Source: an uncultured Holophagales bacterium (GTDB lineage: Bacteria; Acidobacteriota; Thermoanaerobaculia; UBA5066). Taken from it: a stretch of DNA of 6,658 nucleotides. The first letter of the stretch is position 1, and each line of letters opens with the position of its first letter. The position numbers and the translations under genes were made by a program. This document shows positions 1 to 6,189 of the stretch, one piece after another. The notes beneath the pieces are model-generated. The model saw only the letters and a program-made list of their open reading frames with translations, had not been told where the DNA came from and did no database searches. The DNA is taken from assembly GCA_937864895.1 (NCBI GenBank), contig CALMDF010000256.1, positions 1 through 6,658 of the forward strand, written 5' to 3'.

Positions 1-1152
1 GAAGACGCCGTAGGTGGCGTTGTTCGGGCCGGGCAGGGCCCACGTGCCGTCGTGGCCCTCGGTGAGGAGGACGTCCGACTCGCGGCGGGCGGCCATCATC
101 GAGACGTAGTCGGCGCCGATGTGGAACGCCTCGACGTTGATCCCGAAGCCCGAGCCGCCGAGGTCGCTGAAGTCGAGGTTGAGCTTCCCGCTCCAGTCGT
201 CGTGCTTGCCCGCGGGGACCGGCGAGTAGCCGTTGATGCCGAAGCTGGCCGGCGCCAGGTCGGTGGCCGACTCGTAGGTCGAGTAGTAGAAGGCGGCCTT
301 CGCGTCCACCGTGGCGCTCGGGTGGATCCCGAGCTTCGCGCCGTAGGTGGTGTTGCGGAACCGCATCCGGGTGTTCTTCCCGTTGTCCCAGTTGATGTCC
401 TTCTGGTCGACCTCGATGTCGTTGATCCACTGGACGAGGCCGCCGACGTCCCACGCCGAGCCGCCGGAGTACTTGAACTGGCCCACGTAGGCGCCGTCGG
501 CCGCGTGGTAGTTGCCCGTGTTGTAGCTGGGGCCGGCCCAGAGCCTGGGGAGGGAGATCCGGGCGGCGTCCCACGTCAGCGACTTGCCGAGCGCGGACCC
601 CTGGAAGAGGAGCCCCTGGACGTTGTCGCGGTCGATGTACCGGATCCGGCCGACGACGTACGGGTCGAACATCCCCCAGTCGCTCGAGCCGATCGTGGCG
701 GAGTCGAGCCAGCTGTAGCCGGGGGTGAGGGTGACCGCGACGCCGCGGAGCTTGATGTACTGGTTGGAACGCGGGTCGAACTCGCCGCAGCCGACCGAGG
801 TGCCCGAGCCGGAGCAGTCCTCGGACGGCTGGCCGAAGCCGCCCATGTTCGTCCAGAAGTTCTGGTAGAAGCGGCTGTGGATGCGGGCCTGCACCTCGAC
901 GTACTTCGAGGGCTTCGCCTTGATGAGGAGCTCGATCTCGGTCCCCTGGCCGTTGTCTCCCCAGCCCTCGCCCGGCGCGTCCTTGAAGCCGTAGAGGGCT
1001 CCCTGGTCCCGCTGGTTGCCCCAGAGCCACTTCGTGTAGGTCGTCCCGCCGAGCGAGAAGGTGGGGCCCTGCTGCGCCAGGGCCGGGCCGGAGGCGGCGA
1101 CGGCGACGAGGAGCAGCGCGAGCCCGAGCGTAAGGAGAGTGCGCGTCTTCAT
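1..1152 (-). CDS. Outer-membrane beta-barrel (porin-like) protein, 3' end outside window
   Basis: The first 384 residues are visible and the frame is open to the window edge. A signal peptide (1-26, MKTRTLL...GPALA before QQG) is followed by alternating polar and hydrophobic stretches with many aromatic and glycine residues, as in outer-membrane barrels: GGTTYTKWLWGNQRDQGALY near 35-54, EIELLIKAKPSKYVEVQARI (72-91), YIKLRGVAVTLTP, AYVGQFKYSG, NTTYGAKLGIHPSATVDAKA, and GFGINVEAFHIGADYVSM. Paired amphipathic strands with short turns (AKPSKY, GIHPSA) and longer loops between them fit this reading. No helical membrane segment exists beyond the signal peptide. Two cysteines, C113 and C122, bracket a Ser/Gly-rich loop. 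The start has AGGGAGG just upstream. Position at the end of a malKEFG unit suggests an outer-membrane route for oligosaccharides, like LamB, but no LamB-specific motif is visible and the function is inferred. I do not recognise a named family. Confidence 0.78.
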   Translation of the reverse strand, partial: MKTRTLLTLGLALLLVAVAASGPALAQQGPTFSLGGTTYTKWLWGNQRDQGALYGFKDAPGEGWGDNGQGTEIELLIKAKPSKYVEVQARIHSRFYQNFWTNMGGFGQPSEDCSGSGTSVGCGEFDPRSNQYIKLRGVAVTLTPGYSWLDSATIGSSDWGMFDPYVVGRIRYIDRDNVQGLLFQGSALGKSLTWDAARISLPRLWAGPSYNTGNYHAADGAYVGQFKYSGGSAWDVGGLVQWINDIEVDQKDINWDNGKNTRMRFRNTTYGAKLGIHPSATVDAKAAFYYSTYESATDLAPASFGINGYSPVPAGKHDDWSGKLNLDFSDLGGSGFGINVEAFHIGADYVSMMAARRESDVLLTEGHDGTWALPGPNNATYGVF

Positions 1153-1156
1153 TCTT

Positions 1157-1162
1157 CCTCCC
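1157..1162 (-). promoter_or_regulatory. Ribosome binding site of the outer-membrane barrel gene
   Basis: AGGGAGGAAGA runs up to the ATG at 1152; the GGGAGG core is four bases from the start, slightly closer than usual. The 39-base gap (1153-1191) after the previous stop shows no clear terminator hairpin, which supports read-through. Confidence 0.7.
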
Positions 1163-1191
1163 TTATCTGTATGAGATGGGTCTTCCGGCGC

Positions 1192-2004
1192 CTACTTGCG
1201 GATCATGGACAGGGTCGCCATCTTCTTCGACGTCCCGTCCGCCTCGCACTCGTAGGCGAGCATCTTCTTCTGCTCGTCGATCTCGCTCTTGTCGCCCGTC
1301 CCCTTGCCGGCGAGGACGTCCATGGCGTGCGGGTCGCAGTCGCCGTCGTTGCCGCCGCCGAAGCGGTGCTGCCCCTCGAACTCGTTCACCTTGCGGGTCA
1401 GGAGGTCGGCCTTGTCGGGGAAGCCCTCGTTCGACTGCATGACGACCTGGTAGCCCCACTTCGCCGGGTCACCGGCGCCGAGGTCCTTGAGCGCAACCGA
1501 GCCGCTGATCGTCCGGCCCGCGCCGCGGGTCCGCCCGGGAACGACGACGGCGCCCTTGGCCCAGCCGGCCTTCGTCTCGGCCTCGCTGACGACCCGCTGC
1601 TGCGGCTGGGGCGAGAGGATGACGCACTTGTCCCACGCGTCGGCCGGGGCGAACGCGACGTTCAGGCCCGGGAGGGCCTTCGTGAAGCCGCTCCCTTCCT
1701 TGTTGTCGGTGTCGATGAAGATGAAGACCATCTGCGTCGCGAAGCCGCCGCCCATTCCCCACGGGTCCTCGAGCTTCGTCCCGACGGAGACGGAGAAGTC
1801 GGCCTTGTCGCCGGAGACCTTCATCCTGAACTCGGTCAGGTCGAAGGAGCCGGCCGTGTAGACCTTGTCCGTGGGGTAGACGTAGGCGCCGGGGCCCTTG
1901 TCGTCGCCGGTCGGGTCCTTGAACGAGACCTCCTGCGCCAGGACGGGGCCCGCGGCGACGGCGATCGCCAGGAAGAGGACGGAAAAGCGGAGCCAATTCT
2001 TCAT
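1192..2004 (-). CDS. Secreted protein resembling the C-terminal binding module of glucodextranase
   Basis: This 270-residue protein has a Sec signal peptide (residues 1-23, ending VLA before Q24) and no membrane anchor or lipobox, so it should be periplasmic or exported. The mature part opens with VSFKDPTGDDKGPG, then YVYPTD, FDLTEF and PWGMGGGFATQMVFIFIDTDN (split here between residues 81 and 101), and later HRFGGG at 213-218 followed by DCDPHAMD. This order is characteristic of the Glucodextran_C family (C-terminal, SLH-like or DOMON-like module of glucodextranase), which in larger enzymes is fused to a catalytic domain. No glycoside hydrolase domain is present here. A role in binding alpha-glucan or in holding substrate near MalE is inferred from family and position only. 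Three cysteines (C127, C223, C252) remain after the signal peptide. The start has GGGAGG six bases upstream. The gene lies between malG and the barrel gene with short gaps, so it is probably co-transcribed. Confidence 0.82.
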   Translation of the reverse strand: MKNWLRFSVLFLAIAVAAGPVLAQEVSFKDPTGDDKGPGAYVYPTDKVYTAGSFDLTEFRMKVSGDKADFSVSVGTKLEDPWGMGGGFATQMVFIFIDTDNKEGSGFTKALPGLNVAFAPADAWDKCVILSPQPQQRVVSEAETKAGWAKGAVVVPGRTRGAGRTISGSVALKDLGAGDPAKWGYQVVMQSNEGFPDKADLLTRKVNEFEGQHRFGGGNDGDCDPHAMDVLAGKGTGDKSEIDEQKKMLAYECEADGTSKKMATLSMIRK

Positions 2005-2010
2005 TTCTAG

Positions 2011-2016
2011 CCTCCC
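2011..2016 (-). promoter_or_regulatory. Ribosome binding site of the glucodextranase-module gene
   Basis: GGGAGG lies six bases before the ATG at 2004, in the 24-base gap after malG. No hairpin or T-run that could terminate transcription is visible in this gap, so the gene probably continues the operon. Confidence 0.75.
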
Positions 2017-2028
2017 TTTCTGTGTGGG

Positions 2029-2928
2029 TTATCCCTTGACGCTCCCGGCCGTGAGGCCGGAGACGAGGTACTTCTGGAGGTAGAGGAACAGGGCGACGAC
2101 CGGGATGGAGACGATGACGGCGCCCGCGGCGAAGAAGCCCCACTGCTGGGAGAAGCCGCCGACGAAGAAACGGAGGCCGACCGGGGCCGTGTACATGGTT
2201 TCCTTGTCGATGAGCGTGGCCGCGAGGATGAACTCGTTCCAACCGGTCATGAAGGAGAAGAGGGCGGTGACGGCGACCGCGGGCTTGGCGAGCGGCAGGA
2301 CGATCCGCCAGAAGATCGTCGCCGGGGAGGCGCCGTCGATGAGGGCGGCCTCCTCGAGGTCCCGCGGGATCGTGTCGAAGTAGCCCTTCAGCATCCAGAC
2401 GCAGAAGGGGATCGCCGTCGTCGAGTAGGCCAGGACGAGGCCGGTCCGCGTCGACCCGAGGTTCAGCCACTTCACGAGGATGATGTAGAGGGGGATGAGC
2501 ATGAGCGTCCCGGGGAACATCTGGGAGACGAGGAACGACATCATCCCCGACTGGCGCCCCGGGAAGCGGAAGCGGGAGAAGGCGTAGGCCGCCGTGCACG
2601 CGAGGAAGACGCCGAGGACCGTCGTGGCGACGGAGACGATGGCGCTGTTGAGAATCCACGTCGCGAACGGCTGGTCCGCGAAGACGGCCGAGAAGTTCGA
2701 GAGCGAGACGTCCGCCGGCCACGGGATCACGGCGCGGAGCCGGTCCCAGAACGTCGGGTCGGACGGCACGTCGGCGATGGCGAGGCTCTGCTTGCCCGAG
2801 AAGGCGATCGAGAGGACCCAGAGGACCGGGTAGATCGCGTAGAGCGTCGCAAGGACGAGGAGGACGTGCATCGGGAAGTGCGGCGGCTCGTCGGCGCCGG
2901 CACGGGAGCGGGAGGAGAAGAGACTCAT
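2029..2928 (-). CDS. malG: MalG-type sugar ABC permease
   Basis: This 299-residue inner-membrane permease is the partner of MalF in the importer channel. Six membrane segments are visible, near residues 21-43, 92-118, 128-155, 162-182, 216-238 and 264-287. The EAA loop that contacts the ATPase is at 193-212 (EAALIDGASPATIF...VLP). The C-terminus QKYLVSGLTAGSVKG closely matches the tail of E. coli MalG, a tail known to reach into the MalK dimer interface; this makes MalG a firmer call than a generic permease. The length is typical (E. coli MalG has 296 residues). The frame is open far upstream through malF, but the ATG at 2928 is the start: GGAGG lies seven bases before it, the ATG overlaps the malF stop as TGATG, and the protein then begins with the usual short cytoplasmic tail. 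The secreted glucan-module gene follows 24 bases after the stop. Confidence 0.95.
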   Translation of the reverse strand: MSLFSSRSRAGADEPPHFPMHVLLVLATLYAIYPVLWVLSIAFSGKQSLAIADVPSDPTFWDRLRAVIPWPADVSLSNFSAVFADQPFATWILNSAIVSVATTVLGVFLACTAAYAFSRFRFPGRQSGMMSFLVSQMFPGTLMLIPLYIILVKWLNLGSTRTGLVLAYSTTAIPFCVWMLKGYFDTIPRDLEEAALIDGASPATIFWRIVLPLAKPAVAVTALFSFMTGWNEFILAATLIDKETMYTAPVGLRFFVGGFSQQWGFFAAGAVIVSIPVVALFLYLQKYLVSGLTAGSVKG

Positions 2929-4952
2929 CAGATCGCCTCCGTGCCCTTGGTCATGCGGTTCTGGAACACGCCGTAGATCAGCAGGATCCCGAAGATCACG
3001 GTCGAGTAGGCGGCAGCGTAGCCGTACTGGTACTTCTCGAACGCGAACTTGTACGACTGCGTGATGAGGATCTCGGTCGACCCGGCCGGCTGGCCGGCGG
3101 TGACGAGGAAGATGATGTTGAACATGTTGAACGTCCAGACGACCGAGAGGATGACCGCCGGGACGAGCGCCGGCTTCAGCGACGGGAGCGTGATCGAGCG
3201 GAACTGCTGCCAGCGGCTCGCGCCGTCGACGCGCGCCGCCTCGTAGAGGTCGGAGGGGATCGACTGGAGGGCGCCGAGGGAGATGACCATCATGAACGGG
3301 AAGCTGAGCCACCCGTTCGTCGCCCACGCCGTGAAGAACGACGTGGCCGGCTTCTCGAACCACGAGACCGGGTCCATCCCGAACATCTGGACCACCTGGT
3401 TCACGACGCCGAACTGCTGGTGGAACATCCCCTGCCAGATGAGCGCCGTGATGTAGTTCGGCATGGCCCAGGGGAGGATCAGGAGGACGCGGTAGGCCGG
3501 TTTCAGCGCGAGGCCCTTCGTGTTCAGGACGAGCGCGAGGATGAGCCCGACGACGACACCGTACGTCACGTTCGTGACCGTCCAGGCGATCGTGACCCAG
3601 AGCGTCCAGTAGAAGTTCTGGTAGTTGAAGACGAGGCCGCCGTCGGCGGCCGTCTTCGCGACCCTGAAGTCCGTCAGGATCGAGACGTAGTTCTTGAAGC
3701 CGACCCAGATCTCGGTGAGGGGCGCGTTGGAGTTGTAGATCGTCTGGTCCGTGAACGAGAGGACGATGCCGTAGACGAAGGGGAAGAAGACGAGGAGGAC
3801 CATCCCGACCATCGCCGGCAGGACGTAGGAGTAGGCGACGCGGTGGGTCTTCAGCGTCCCCAGGAGCGCGGCGAGGCCGCCGAGGCCGATGAACCCGGCG
3901 AGGACGAGCGCGAGCGCCCCGAGGAGGATGGTCGTCTGCCTCACGGCCGTCTTCGCGGCTTCGAGCGTGGCCGCGACCTTCGCCTCGTCGACGCGCCCCG
4001 CGCCGTCGGAGAGGCCGAGCGGGCGCCGGAAGGCGTCGGAGTCCCAGGAAGCGGGGTCGAGGGGAGCGGGGGGCACCGCGTGGGCGACCTCGGGTGCGGT
4101 CTCGGGAGCGGGGGTCTCGGGCACGGGAGCCGCCGTCGCCGCGAGCGTTCCGAGGAGCTCCTGGGCCCGCGCCGCGGAGGTCTTCACCTGCCCGGCGACG
4201 TCGGCCTCGAGGGCCGTTCGCGCCCGGGAGAGCTTCGCCCACGACTGAGCCCCGTACCCCCAGACCGTTCCGGCGAGGAGGAGCGCGGCGAGGACGCCGA
4301 GCGGCAGCCTCCGTTCGCCAATGACGAGGGCCAGGACCGCGAAGAGGAGGACCGGGGCCACGACGTAGGAGAGCGTCGTCAGGAGCGACGGGCGCGGCGC
4401 CGGGGGGGGCGGGACGCGCCGGATCTCGACCATCCCGACGACCTCGCCGTCCCTCTCGATCGGGGCGGCGAGCGACACGGAGCCGTCGGGAAGCCTTTCC
4501 TTCTCGACCTCGTCCTTTCTCCCGCCGCCTTCAGCCCGGTTCGTCTCGATGGCGGCGCGAAGGCGCTGCCCGCGGTCGTAGAGGTCCTTCTCCTCGCGCT
4601 TCAGGCGCCGCGGGGGCGCGTTCTCGCCGGTGTCGGCGGAGTCGGTCGAGGCGTCGAGGGAGATCCCGTCGAAGAGGACGACGCGCGTCGCGGCGACCTG
4701 AGGATGCCATTTCGCGAAGCCGGCGACGACGGTCCGGATCGCCTCGCCGCTGCCCGCCCTCGCGACGACGTCGGTCAGGGCGCGGAGGGAGACGACGGCG
4801 CGACGGTCCTCGCCGAAGCGGGCCGTCTCGCCGAGCGAGGAGGTCAGGAGCCGGTGGCCGACCGCGGCGACGAGGAGCGTGCCGACGAGGAGGCCGGCCC
4901 CGAACCGGAGCCGGTGCGAGCCCTTCCCCGTCTCGTCCGGCTGGTCGCTCAC
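2928..4952 (-). CDS. malF: MalF-type sugar ABC permease with a long N-terminal membrane-anchored extension
   Basis: This 674-residue inner-membrane permease would pair with MalG to form the transport channel. The canonical core runs from about residue 372 to the end: a hydrophobic segment at 374-400, further segments near 448-476, 485-505, 545-563, 595-617 and 648-665, and the EAA loop at 571-590 (EAARVDGAS...ITLP) that docks MalK. E. coli MalF has 514 residues, so this one is about 160 longer. The excess is N-terminal: a membrane segment (about 17-36), an extracytoplasmic domain (37-188), two membrane segments (about 190-211 and 216-234), a helical then Ala/Pro-rich stretch (235-338), and another membrane segment (339-364). 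The loop after residue 400 is only about 47 residues, much shorter than the E. coli P2 loop. The start is GTG at 4952; an in-frame stop at 4965-4967 leaves no other upstream choice, and GAGGAAG precedes it. The gene follows malE after one base and shares one base with malG. The permease call is secure; the role of the extension is unknown. Confidence 0.92.
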   Translation of the reverse strand: MSDQPDETGKGSHRLRFGAGLLVGTLLVAAVGHRLLTSSLGETARFGEDRRAVVSLRALTDVVARAGSGEAIRTVVAGFAKWHPQVAATRVVLFDGISLDASTDSADTGENAPPRRLKREEKDLYDRGQRLRAAIETNRAEGGGRKDEVEKERLPDGSVSLAAPIERDGEVVGMVEIRRVPPPPAPRPSLLTTLSYVVAPVLLFAVLALVIGERRLPLGVLAALLLAGTVWGYGAQSWAKLSRARTALEADVAGQVKTSAARAQELLGTLAATAAPVPETPAPETAPEVAHAVPPAPLDPASWDSDAFRRPLGLSDGAGRVDEAKVAATLEAAKTAVRQTTILLGALALVLAGFIGLGGLAALLGTLKTHRVAYSYVLPAMVGMVLLVFFPFVYGIVLSFTDQTIYNSNAPLTEIWVGFKNYVSILTDFRVAKTAADGGLVFNYQNFYWTLWVTIAWTVTNVTYGVVVGLILALVLNTKGLALKPAYRVLLILPWAMPNYITALIWQGMFHQQFGVVNQVVQMFGMDPVSWFEKPATSFFTAWATNGWLSFPFMMVISLGALQSIPSDLYEAARVDGASRWQQFRSITLPSLKPALVPAVILSVVWTFNMFNIIFLVTAGQPAGSTEILITQSYKFAFEKYQYGYAAAYSTVIFGILLIYGVFQNRMTKGTEAI
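2936..2940 (-). promoter_or_regulatory. Ribosome binding site of malG, inside the 3' end of malF
   Basis: GGAGG sits seven bases before the malG ATG and lies within the last malF codons. The stop and start overlap as TGATG. This decides the malG start, because its frame is open for more than 400 codons upstream in the shadow of malF. Confidence 0.85.
3933..4952 (-). other. N-terminal extension of MalF: sensor-like extracytoplasmic domain plus extra membrane helices
   Basis: This covers residues 1-340 of the MalF homologue. Residues 37-188 lie between two membrane helices and should face the periplasm. The pattern there looks like a small alpha/beta sensor fold of the PAS, Cache or GAF kind: a helix (RAVVSLRALTDVVARAG), a strand-turn-strand (TRVVLFDGISLDAS), a charged helical stretch around RRLKREEKDLYDRGQRLR, then LPDGSVSLAAPIERDGE leading into VVGMVEIRR. 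The Dg-x-phi-x-aS and aPI-x-rdGevvG patterns are what suggest such a fold; I cannot name a family. A proline run (180-186) joins it to the next membrane helix. A second extracytoplasmic stretch (235-338) has a heptad-like helix at 239-272, then a linker rich in Ala, Pro and Glu. The frame is continuous and codon use does not change, so this looks like a real fusion and not an assembly join. Confidence 0.7.
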
Positions 4953-4953
4953 G

Positions 4954-6168
4954 TTACTTCTTCCTCAGGGCGGCGACGTCCTTCAGCACGGCGGCCTGCG
5001 CCTGGTCCATCGCGGCCTTCGGCGTCGCCGCCTTCTTGACGATGGTGTTCATCGCCGTCGTGGCCGGCGACCAGACCATCGTCATCTCCGGGAGGTTCGG
5101 CATCGGGACGGCGACCTCGACCTGCTTGCGGAACGCCGAGAGGATCGCGTCGCCCGAGACCGCCGGGTCGGCGTAGACGGAGTTGTTCGCCGGGGTCTGG
5201 CGGCCCTCGACGGCCATCACCTTCGCCTGCGGCGTGTCGGTGAGGTACTTCGCGAAGGCGTAGGCGGCGTCCTTGTTCTGCGACGGGGCGGTCACGTAAA
5301 CCCCCTCGACCGTCATCCAGGGGCGCATCGGCTTGCCGCCCGCCTCGTCGATCGTCGGGAGGGGCGCGAGGCCGTAGTCGATCTCCTTCGCGATCTCGCC
5401 GAGGAACCAGGGGCCGGAGAAGACCATCGCGGCCTTGCCGCCGTTGAAGAGCGACGTGATGAGGGCCGTCGACGGCTCGGCCGGGAGGATTCCGTCCACC
5501 GTGAACCAGCGCATCAGGAGCTCGAGCGCCTTCACGTTCTCGGGGGCGTTGAGGACCGGCTTCGGTCCCGGGTCGAAGACGCGGCCGCCGAACGCGTTCT
5601 GGAGCGCCGCGTGGTAGTAGAAGTCGGAGTAGGAGTAGGCGAGCCCGAAGCGGCCCGACTTCGCGTCGGTGAGCTTCTTCGCCATCGCGACGAGCTCCCT
5701 GGACGTCTTCGGGGGCGTCGGGAGGAGCTTCTTGTTGTAGATGAGGGTGATGACCTTGTAGTTGAGCGGCAGGCCGTAGACGGTGCCGCGGTAGGTCATC
5801 GCCTCCATCGTCGTCGGGATGAACCGGGCGATCGTCGCCTTGTCGAGGAAGAAGTCGATCGGCTCGACCGTCTTGCCCGCCTCGATCCAGCCGCCGAGGC
5901 GGTCCTGGGCGTAGATGAAGATGTCGGGGCCCTTGCCGCGCGGGACGGCGGCGGTGATCTTGTCGGCGAAGGCGTCGTAGGGGACGGCGAGCGTCGTCAC
6001 CTTCACGCCCTTCGCGGCGTTCGCCTGGTTGTAGCCGGCGACGACCTTCTCGAGGGCGGCTTTCTCCTCGGCGCGGTAGGCGTGCCAGACGACGACTTCC
6101 TTCTGGGCGAGAGCCGGCGCCGCCAGGGCGGCGAAGAGGAGCGGGAGCGCGAGGCGGGAGAGCTTCAT
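4954..6168 (-). CDS. malE: MalE-type periplasmic maltose/maltodextrin-binding protein
   Basis: This 404-residue protein is the extracytoplasmic sugar receptor that delivers substrate to MalFG. A Sec signal peptide occupies residues 1-21 (basic MKLSR, a hydrophobic stretch, then ALA before Q22). There is no lipobox cysteine, so a soluble periplasmic protein is expected. The mature part begins EVVVWHAYRAEEKAALEKV, as in bacterial solute-binding family 1. Matches to E. coli MalE are clear: GPDIFIYAQDRLGGW at residues 80-94, LIYNKKLLPTPPKT at 142-155, AAMVFSGPWFLGEI near 246-259, and PMPNLPEMTMVW at 355-366. The length fits the family. The ATG at 6168 is set by GGAGG nine bases upstream and by the signal peptide. 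The gene lies between malK and malF and ends one base before malF. Maltodextrin is the best guess at the ligand, from these motifs and from the glucan-module gene downstream; other oligosaccharides are possible. Confidence 0.93.
   Translation of the reverse strand: MKLSRLALPLLFAALAAPALAQKEVVVWHAYRAEEKAALEKVVAGYNQANAAKGVKVTTLAVPYDAFADKITAAVPRGKGPDIFIYAQDRLGGWIEAGKTVEPIDFFLDKATIARFIPTTMEAMTYRGTVYGLPLNYKVITLIYNKKLLPTPPKTSRELVAMAKKLTDAKSGRFGLAYSYSDFYYHAALQNAFGGRVFDPGPKPVLNAPENVKALELLMRWFTVDGILPAEPSTALITSLFNGGKAAMVFSGPWFLGEIAKEIDYGLAPLPTIDEAGGKPMRPWMTVEGVYVTAPSQNKDAAYAFAKYLTDTPQAKVMAVEGRQTPANNSVYADPAVSGDAILSAFRKQVEVAVPMPNLPEMTMVWSPATTAMNTIVKKAATPKAAMDQAQAAVLKDVAALRKK
4957..4966 (-). promoter_or_regulatory. 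Ribosome binding site of malF, inside the 3' end of malE
   Basis: GAGGAAGAAG overlaps the last malE codons and ends just before the malE TAA. The AGGA core is about nine bases from the GTG start of malF at 4952. Only the C at 4953 separates the malE stop from the malF start, which favours reinitiation by ribosomes finishing malE. This site supports GTG as the true start, since no ATG is available nearby. Confidence 0.75.
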
Positions 6169-6177
6169 GGTCGTTTG

Positions 6178-6182
6178 CCTCC
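6178..6182 (-). promoter_or_regulatory. Ribosome binding site of malE
   Basis: GGAGG lies nine bases before the malE ATG, within the 21-base gap after malK. It fixes the malE start together with the signal peptide. Confidence 0.8.
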
Positions 6183-6189
6183 GGTCGTT

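Noticed and set aside
1153..1191. Possible terminator between the glucodextranase-module gene and the barrel gene
   Set aside because: No stem-loop followed by a T-run on the coding strand is visible, and the gap carries a strong ribosome binding site.
52..2010. 652-codon open frame on the plus strand
   Set aside because: It is the mirror of the barrel gene and the glucodextranase-module gene, both of which have signal peptides, ribosome binding sites and family motifs. Its product is a low-complexity mix of Val, Ala, Arg, Glu and Asp typical of antisense frames in GC-rich DNA.
1469..2722. 417-codon minus-strand frame overlapping malG and the glucodextranase-module gene
   Set aside because: It is out of frame with both genes and has the Arg-rich composition of a shadow frame.
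3934..3950. Possible internal GTG start that would make the MalF core a separate gene
   Set aside because: A GTG codon at residue 337 precedes the last extra helix, but no convincing ribosome binding site lies before it and the frame is continuous from the well-supported GTG at 4952.
2929..4242. Upstream extension of the malG frame through malF
   Set aside because: The frame is open but encodes Arg/Pro/Gly-rich nonsense. The malF frame over the same bases gives clear permease motifs, and malG has its own ribosome binding site and ATG at 2928.
3420..5039. 539-codon open frame on the plus strand
   Set aside because: It is antisense to malF and the end of malE, rich in Arg, Glu, Asp and Gly, and has no recognisable domain.
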